NCBI GenBank assembly: GCA_031254155.1
Contig: JAIRVA010000176.1
Coordinates: 1 to 10,754, forward strand
Origin: Propionibacteriaceae bacterium
GTDB lineage: Bacteria; Actinomycetota; Actinomycetes; Propionibacteriales; Propionibacteriaceae
Direction of reading: 5' to 3'
Length of the DNA: 10,754 bases
Shown here one piece after another: positions 6,846 through 10,754 of the stretch. The notes below the pieces were generated by a model that did not search any database, was not told the DNA's origin, and saw only the letters and a list, made by a program, of their open reading frames with translations. Each line of letters begins with the position of its first letter. Position 1 is the stretch's first letter. The position numbers and the translations under genes were made by a program.

Positions 6846-6851
6846 AACCTA
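6846..6851 (-). promoter_or_regulatory. Putative -10 box of a leaderless radA transcript
   Basis: On the minus strand TAGGTT (TANNNT) lies exactly 7 nt before ATG 6838, matching the arrangement at metG. This implies radA has its own promoter within the 56-nt gap after the toxin gene, and that the upstream ATG at 6868 is not used. A -35 element was not recognised. Confidence 0.42.
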
Positions 6852-6894
6852 ACAGGCCCCTCCGACATTTTTTGAGAGTACGCGGGTGACGAGG

Positions 6895-7308
6895 TTAACC
6901 GGTGACCGCATTTTCGAGGTACTCCCGGGGCCGGACAACCCTGGGAAAAGTCAAACCTGAATCCAGTAAGTCCTTGTCACCGGTCAGGATCAGGTCGGCA
7001 CCAGCCGCCAATGCCGCGCGCAGGATGGGCTGGTCGTCAGGGTCCCGGAGCTTTGTCTCAGCGGCGAGCGCCTCAGCCGGGGTGGTGACAACCTGTACAT
7101 CCTCGGTGAGCTGCGTCACGAACTCCTCGAGGAGGTCGGCATCGTCGGGGAACTTTCGGTCGAACACCTCATGAAGCTCGGCAATGGAGTAGGTACAGAC
7201 CATCGCCTGGTCGTACCCTTCGATCACTGCGAGGAGCGCGCGTTTGGCCACGCCCTGGGGAAACAAGACGGCCGACACGAGTATGTTCGTGTCGATGAGG
7301 ATCTTCAT
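6895..7308 (-). CDS. PIN-domain toxin (COG1569-type putative toxin of a TA system)
   Basis: A 137-residue PIN-fold ribonuclease. Its four acidic metal-binding positions are visible: D6 (ILIDTNILVSAVL), E44 (SIAELHEV), D91/D92 (LRDPDDQPILRAAL) and D111 (LILTGDKDLL). The LRDPDDQ...A..GAD.ILTGDKDLL arrangement is typical of the PIN subgroup annotated as a putative toxin component, rather than classical VapC. Such proteins cut RNA, often tRNA or rRNA, when released from the antitoxin. The target cannot be inferred here. The start ATG (7306-7308) overlaps the antitoxin stop (ATGA at 7305-7308) and has no Shine-Dalgarno, so translation is probably coupled. All catalytic residues are intact. radA follows 56 nt downstream. 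Confidence 0.88.
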   Translation of the reverse strand: MKILIDTNILVSAVLFPQGVAKRALLAVIEGYDQAMVCTYSIAELHEVFDRKFPDDADLLEEFVTQLTEDVQVVTTPAEALAAETKLRDPDDQPILRAALAAGADLILTGDKDLLDSGLTFPRVVRPREYLENAVTG

Positions 7309-7577
7309 GGGGTACGGGCCGCCCGGCGCAAGTCCGTGATGTAGTCAGCGACCTCGTCTTCCGAGGTGAGCCCAGCCGGTTCCGCCTTTCCGGCCATCTT
7401 GGCCCCGAGCCATTCGAGGGCGTACGTGGCGGGGTTCATCATGACAATCCGGTCCCCGTCGCTGACCAGCATCACGCGGTCCCCGGTGTCGACGCCGAGT
7501 GTGGCCCGGATATCCTTGGGGATGGTGATCTGTCCCTTGGGCAGCACCTTGGCCGTCTCCACGAGTTGTGTGCTCAT
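7305..7577 (-). CDS. AbrB/MazE/SpoVT-family antitoxin
   Basis: A 90-residue protein with an N-terminal swapped-hairpin beta-barrel DNA-binding domain (AKVLPKGQITIPKDIRATLG at 9-28, then GDRVMLVSDGDRIVMMNP). The hydrophilic C-terminal tail (AGLTSEDEVADYITDLRRAA) probably wraps the toxin. It is the first gene of a two-gene module, overlapping the PIN gene by 4 nt, the usual antitoxin-first order. Family members bind as dimers to palindromes in their own promoter. An inverted repeat at 7601-7633 is well placed for such autoregulation. TACTCT 6 nt before the ATG suggests a leaderless mRNA. The family and TA role are well supported by context; toxicity and pairing are inferred. Confidence 0.88.
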   Translation of the reverse strand: MSTQLVETAKVLPKGQITIPKDIRATLGVDTGDRVMLVSDGDRIVMMNPATYALEWLGAKMAGKAEPAGLTSEDEVADYITDLRRAARTP

Positions 7578-7583
7578 GTCGTC

Positions 7584-7589
7584 AGAGTA
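7584..7589 (-). promoter_or_regulatory. Putative -10 box of the toxin-antitoxin operon
   Basis: On the minus strand TACTCT (TANNNT) lies 6 nt before the antitoxin ATG at 7577, again pointing to a leaderless transcript. The expected -35 position (about 7607-7613) coincides with the left part of the inverted repeat. Confidence 0.4.
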
Positions 7590-7600
7590 TCAGGGATTCT

Positions 7601-7633
7601 CCGATTATTCCTACTATGGCGACCAATCATCGG
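7601..7633. promoter_or_regulatory. Inverted repeat, candidate autoregulatory operator of the TA operon
   Basis: CCGATTATT (7601-7609) and AATCATCGG (7625-7633) are inverted copies with one mismatch, separated by 15 bp. The repeat overlaps the expected -35 region, where binding would block RNA polymerase. It is AT-richer than its surroundings, as AbrB-type operators often are. Confidence 0.45.
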
Positions 7634-7771
7634 CGGGCCGCCCTCGCTACGACACCGCCTCCCGGTCCTTGAGGGAGACGTGGCCGGCGAGCAGGGCTCT
7701 GGACACGGTCGTTACTCACTGTCGCGTGTCGCTTCCGGGATCGGGCGCCTGATGGCGTTGTCGGCCGCTCC

Positions 7772-7790
7772 GGCGTAGCTCTGCTACGCC
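7772..7790. repeat. Perfect 8-bp hairpin (GGCGTAGC-TCT-GCTACGCC)
   Basis: The two arms are exactly complementary around a 3-nt loop and are flanked by CTCC and TCCGGG. It sits 58 bp beyond the cstA stop (7848-7850), so it could end cstA transcription. No U tract follows on the minus strand. The loop and stem resemble REP-like dispersed palindromes of GC-rich genomes. The rest of 7578-7847 shows no gene. Confidence 0.5.
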
Positions 7791-7847
7791 TCCGGGCACT
7801 CCGCCTTCTCAGGCATCCCGCCCCGAAACCGCCACTTGCACCATTGA

Positions 7848-10364
7848 TTAACGACCGTGTCCTTTGTCCCCGACCGCTTCGAACTCCCGCTCGACCTTTT
7901 TCTCCAGCTTGGTGGCGAGGAAGTGGACCGGCGCGAAGAAGCGCGACTCGACTGGTGGGTCCTCCGAGGTGAAGGTGTCCCGCGTCCGGATGGTCGTGAT
8001 CACGCGGACAATGGACACGACCAAGACCGTCGCCGCCAGGGCCAGGAACAGGACCGACAGGCTCCCCTGGATGAAGGTGTTGCGGATGGTCGCCTGGTCG
8101 ATGGCCACCTGGGCCGCGTCGCCCGCATGGGCCGTCAGCGCCGCACGGGCGTTCCGCCACTGCGTCCAGTACCCCAGAGCCGGGTCCGACGAGAAGATCT
8201 TCTGCCACGAGGCGGTGAAGGTCGTCGAGACATCCCAGACCAGCGGGATGACCGGGATCCAGATCCAGTGGTGGTACCCCTTCCTCGTCACCATCACCGT
8301 CACAAGCATCAGCGCAATCGCCGCGATCAACTGGTTGGCGATGCCGAACAACGGGTACAACGTCTGGATGCCACCCCGGGGATCGGTCACCCCCATGAGC
8401 AGCATCGACCCCCAGCAGGCGACGACGATGGCCGTACAGAGCCACGCCCCGATCCGCCACGACGGCTGTTTGAACTTGGGGATGACGTTTCCAATGGCAT
8501 CTGACAACTGGAAACGCGTCACACGGGTGACGGCGTCGACCGCCGACAGGATGAACAGGGCCTCGAACATGACCGCGAAGTGGTACCAGAACCCCATCAT
8601 CGCCCGCCCGCCGAAGATGCGGTGCAGAATGTTGGACATGGCGACGGCGAGCGTCGGCGCACCGCCGGTGCGGGAGACGATGGAGGGCTCGCCGACGTCC
8701 TGGGCGATCTGCTCCAGGGCCGCGCGGTCGAAGACCTGGATCATGGCGCCGCCCTGCTCCTGGTCCCACTCGACCTTGGGCCGGTTGCCCTTCGGGTCGG
8801 TCACCGCCAACTGGGTGACCGCCACGGCCGCCGACTCGGCCTTGGCCTGGTTGGCCGCCGCGTGCTGGTCGGCGGTCGCGGAAGCCGTCGAACCCTCGTT
8901 GATCGTCTGCTGCCACTCGGTGATCAGGTCGGCGGTGACGGGGACGGGCTGGGCGTCCGCCGGGATGGCGTCGCCGGCCAGGTAGACCGCGCCCGTCGTG
9001 AGGTCCACCCGTACCCCCTCGGCGACAGCCTGGTTCGCCAACTTCATGATGGTCGCGGTGGAGGTGTTCATGGAGAAGTACGTCCCGGTGTTGAGCGATA
9101 CCGCTGCGGCGAGCGCCATGATGGCGACGAAGGATTCCATGAGCATCCCGCCGTACCCAATCATCCGGACCTGGCTTTCCTTCTGGATCATCTTGGGCGT
9201 CGTACCCGACGCGACCGTCGCGTGCATGCCGGATAACGCGCCGCACGCCAGCGTGATGAACAGGAACGGGAACAGCGCGCCGGCGAACACCGGGCCGGCG
9301 GTGTTGGACGCGAACTCTGTCACGGCGGACATCTGCGCGATGGGCCGGACGGCGACGATCCCGATGGCGAGGATGACAATCGTACCGACCTTCATGAACG
9401 TCGACAGGTAGTCACGCGGCGTCAGTAGAAGCCAGACGGGCAAAACGGCGGCGAAGAAGCCGTAGATCACGACGGCCCACGACAGCTGGACGCCGGTCAG
9501 CGTGAGGGCCTCGCCGAGGGGCGTGCCGGCGATCCAGGAGCCGGAGATGATCGCGAGGATAAGCAGGCCGAAGCCGATCAGCGAGATCTCCGAGACTTTA
9601 CCCGGTCGGATGAAGCGCAGATAGAGCCCCATCAGGAGTGCGATGGGGATCGTGAGCCCGACCGACCAGACGCTCCACGGCGAGCCGGTCATGGCGTTGA
9701 CGCAGATGAGGGCGAGTACGGCGAGTACGATCATGAGCATCACGAAGACGCCGATCAGCGCGATGGTACCGCCGATCTTGCCCAGTTCGTCGATGGCCAT
9801 CTGGCCGAGGGAACGCCCGCCGCGGCGCATGGAGAAGAACAGGACGAGCATGTCCTGGACGGCGCCGGCCAGGCAGACGCCGACAATGATCCAGATCGTG
9901 CCGGGGAGGTACCCCATCTGCGCGCTCAGCACCGGGCCGACCAGCGGGCCGGCGCCGGCGATGGCGGCGAAGTGGTGGCCGTAGAGGACCCGCCGGTCGG
10001 TTGGGTCAAAGTCTTGCCCGGTGTTGATGCGCTCGGCGGGAGTGGCGCGGGTGTCGTCCGGTTTCATGATCCGGCGCTGGATGAAGAGGGCGTAGAAGCG
10101 GTACGAGATGACGTACGTACACACCGCCGCCACCACGAACCACAGCGTGTTGACTTCCTCGCCGCGGATGACGGCGAGCATCAGCCACGCGGTACCGCCG
10201 AGCAGCCCGATCGCCACCCACAGGGCGATGCGCCACCACGTCCACTTTTGATGGGGTCTGACACCCACGGGGATGCCTTGTTTGTTGCGGATGATGTACG
10301 ACTCTTCCTCGGGGGTGTAGCGGGGGGCGACGGCCGTCGAGTCGGTTACTGCGGGGTGTGCCAT
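7848..10364 (-). CDS. cstA: CstA-family carbon starvation protein / pyruvate-peptide transporter
   Basis: An 838-residue inner-membrane protein with well over a dozen hydrophobic segments. CstA signatures are visible: RRVLYGHHFAAIAGAGPLVGPVLSAQ in overlapping form (124-149), LPVWLLLTPRDYLSTFMK (308-325), FPFLFITLACGALSGMHATVASGTTPK (365-391, abbreviated), SIVSRTGGAPTLAVAMS (561-577) and PLFGIANQLIAAIAL (671-685). Characterised relatives (CstA and BtsT of E. coli, about 700-716 residues) take up pyruvate, and peptides have also been proposed. This protein is longer because of a hydrophilic, Ala/Gln/Thr-rich insertion around residues 445-555 and extended ends. GAAGGAG lies only 2 nt before the ATG, unusually close, with GGAAAG further out. 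No YbdD/YjiX-type partner gene follows within the 270-bp gap. The family is secure; the substrate is inferred. Confidence 0.95.
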   Translation of the reverse strand: MAHPAVTDSTAVAPRYTPEEESYIIRNKQGIPVGVRPHQKWTWWRIALWVAIGLLGGTAWLMLAVIRGEEVNTLWFVVAAVCTYVISYRFYALFIQRRIMKPDDTRATPAERINTGQDFDPTDRRVLYGHHFAAIAGAGPLVGPVLSAQMGYLPGTIWIIVGVCLAGAVQDMLVLFFSMRRGGRSLGQMAIDELGKIGGTIALIGVFVMLMIVLAVLALICVNAMTGSPWSVWSVGLTIPIALLMGLYLRFIRPGKVSEISLIGFGLLILAIISGSWIAGTPLGEALTLTGVQLSWAVVIYGFFAAVLPVWLLLTPRDYLSTFMKVGTIVILAIGIVAVRPIAQMSAVTEFASNTAGPVFAGALFPFLFITLACGALSGMHATVASGTTPKMIQKESQVRMIGYGGMLMESFVAIMALAAAVSLNTGTYFSMNTSTATIMKLANQAVAEGVRVDLTTGAVYLAGDAIPADAQPVPVTADLITEWQQTINEGSTASATADQHAAANQAKAESAAVAVTQLAVTDPKGNRPKVEWDQEQGGAMIQVFDRAALEQIAQDVGEPSIVSRTGGAPTLAVAMSNILHRIFGGRAMMGFWYHFAVMFEALFILSAVDAVTRVTRFQLSDAIGNVIPKFKQPSWRIGAWLCTAIVVACWGSMLLMGVTDPRGGIQTLYPLFGIANQLIAAIALMLVTVMVTRKGYHHWIWIPVIPLVWDVSTTFTASWQKIFSSDPALGYWTQWRNARAALTAHAGDAAQVAIDQATIRNTFIQGSLSVLFLALAATVLVVSIVRVITTIRTRDTFTSEDPPVESRFFAPVHFLATKLEKKVEREFEAVGDKGHGR

Positions 10365-10560
10365 GACTCCTTCTTTCCGTTCATCTACAGTGAGTGGTGA
10401 TAGCGATGTACGGTACCCATGTCGTCGGGCGGGGATAATGCGACTGAAGTCTCTACTTGCTCTTGGCGATATGGTTGAGTATTTCTGCTTGTCACACGCA
10501 CTTTGTCGTTTGAGATTACATTAACTCGTCGGGGGACGCTTGTCATCCTGGGTGGGGGAG
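10365..10560. promoter_or_regulatory. cstA upstream region, presumed promoter and leader
   Basis: This is the most AT-rich non-coding stretch of the window and carries no credible gene. On the minus strand a GTGACA (10495-10490) with an AT-rich CATATC (10473-10468) 16 nt later is a weak promoter candidate. TGTGA there is also half of a CRP/GlxR-type site, without a convincing second half. TGACAAGC occurs twice on the minus strand (10487-10494 and 10538-10545). The frame open across 10385-10615 on the minus strand has repeat-like low-complexity sequence and is not called as a gene. Confidence 0.35.
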
Positions 10561-10754
10561 TACTACGTACGTACCGGTGTCGGCGGTACGGGGGACGGGG
10601 GGACGGGGGGTACACCGGCGTACCTGGGCGTACTGACCGGGGTGCACCGGCGTGGTGACCGGGTACCGTCGCGTACCCCCGGCGTGTCCCCCGGCGTGCT
10701 GACCGGTGTGGTGACCGACGTACCCCGGTGTGCCCCCCGGCGTACTGACCGACG
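10560..10754. repeat. Degenerate GTAC- and TGACCG-rich repeat array, truncated at window edge
   Basis: A roughly 195-bp stretch of iterated short words. GGYGTRNTGACCG, or one-base variants, recurs at 10627, 10649, 10693, 10705 and 10739. Interleaved are CGTACCCCCGG and CGTGTCCCCCGG-like units. GTAC occurs eleven times. Most reading frames are open simply because stop codons are rare in it, so coding cannot be claimed or excluded. The array continues beyond the window. I cannot place it in a known family. Confidence 0.6.
10586..10613 (+). repeat. G-run block flanked by GTAC
   Basis: Three G runs of 5, 6 and 6 (10590-10594, 10597-10602, 10605-10610), each separated by AC, lie between two GTAC tetramers. 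Together with the GG pairs just upstream (GGCGG) this could fold as a G-quadruplex in single-stranded DNA. It lies about 220 bp upstream of cstA. Confidence 0.55.

Noticed and set aside
6839..6868. Upstream ATG start for RadA (MSEGPVRLAC...)
   Set aside because: It is preceded by an A-rich run with no ribosome site. TAGGTT is placed correctly for the downstream ATG, and RadA homology starts there.
7627..9246. Long minus-strand frame overlapping cstA
   Set aside because: It is a frame-shifted shadow of cstA with arginine/glycine-rich nonsense composition.
10385..10753. Minus-strand coding gene upstream of cstA
   Set aside because: The frame is open because the sequence is GC-rich and repetitive. 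It has no domain-like sequence, and other frames are equally open over the array.
10560..10754. CRISPR array or iteron-type origin
   Set aside because: Repeats are short, degenerate and irregularly spaced, with no spacers of constant length and no replication genes nearby.

Overview
The window is about 10.75 kb of GC-rich, gene-dense bacterial chromosome. Several features point to a high-GC actinomycete (Actinomycetota): a Pro-Ser/Thr surface-protein linker, an actinobacterial-type proline dehydrogenase, a CPBP protease with the EEVVMLGYLL signature, CstA, and several starts that look leaderless (TANNNT 6-7 nt before ATG, with little Shine-Dalgarno). I cannot assign a genus. Apart from one toxin-antitoxin pair, the gene content is ordinary core metabolism and maintenance.

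Layout. 1-624 (+): the 3' end of a secreted or surface protein, with a Pro-Ser/Thr linker, an Ig-like domain and a C-terminal membrane anchor. 625-981: an intergenic region with a terminator-like hairpin and an unexplained inverted/direct repeat family. 982-2763 (+): metG, methionyl-tRNA synthetase. 4565-2812 (-): a tightly coupled two-gene unit, proline dehydrogenase followed by a CPBP-family intramembrane protease. 4728-5363 (+): a glyoxalase-like (VOC) protein, divergent from proline dehydrogenase. 7577-5390 (-): an AbrB/MazE-type antitoxin and a PIN toxin overlapping by ATGA, then radA 56 nt downstream. 7578-7847: a gap holding the antitoxin promoter with an inverted repeat, and a perfect 8-bp hairpin. 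10364-7848 (-): a long cstA-type transporter gene with a hydrophilic insertion. 10365-10754: a non-coding cstA upstream region that runs into a G-rich, GTAC-rich array of degenerate repeats at the window edge.

How the genes relate. Proline dehydrogenase starts proline catabolism, CstA is a peptide/pyruvate-type uptake carrier, and the VOC protein has no assigned substrate. RadA acts in recombination repair, and MetG charges tRNA. These are separate transcription units with no visible shared pathway, except the proline dehydrogenase/CPBP pair and the toxin-antitoxin pair. I saw no convincing new multi-gene system. The most unusual material is non-coding: the repeat family upstream of metG, and the terminal repeat array next to cstA.
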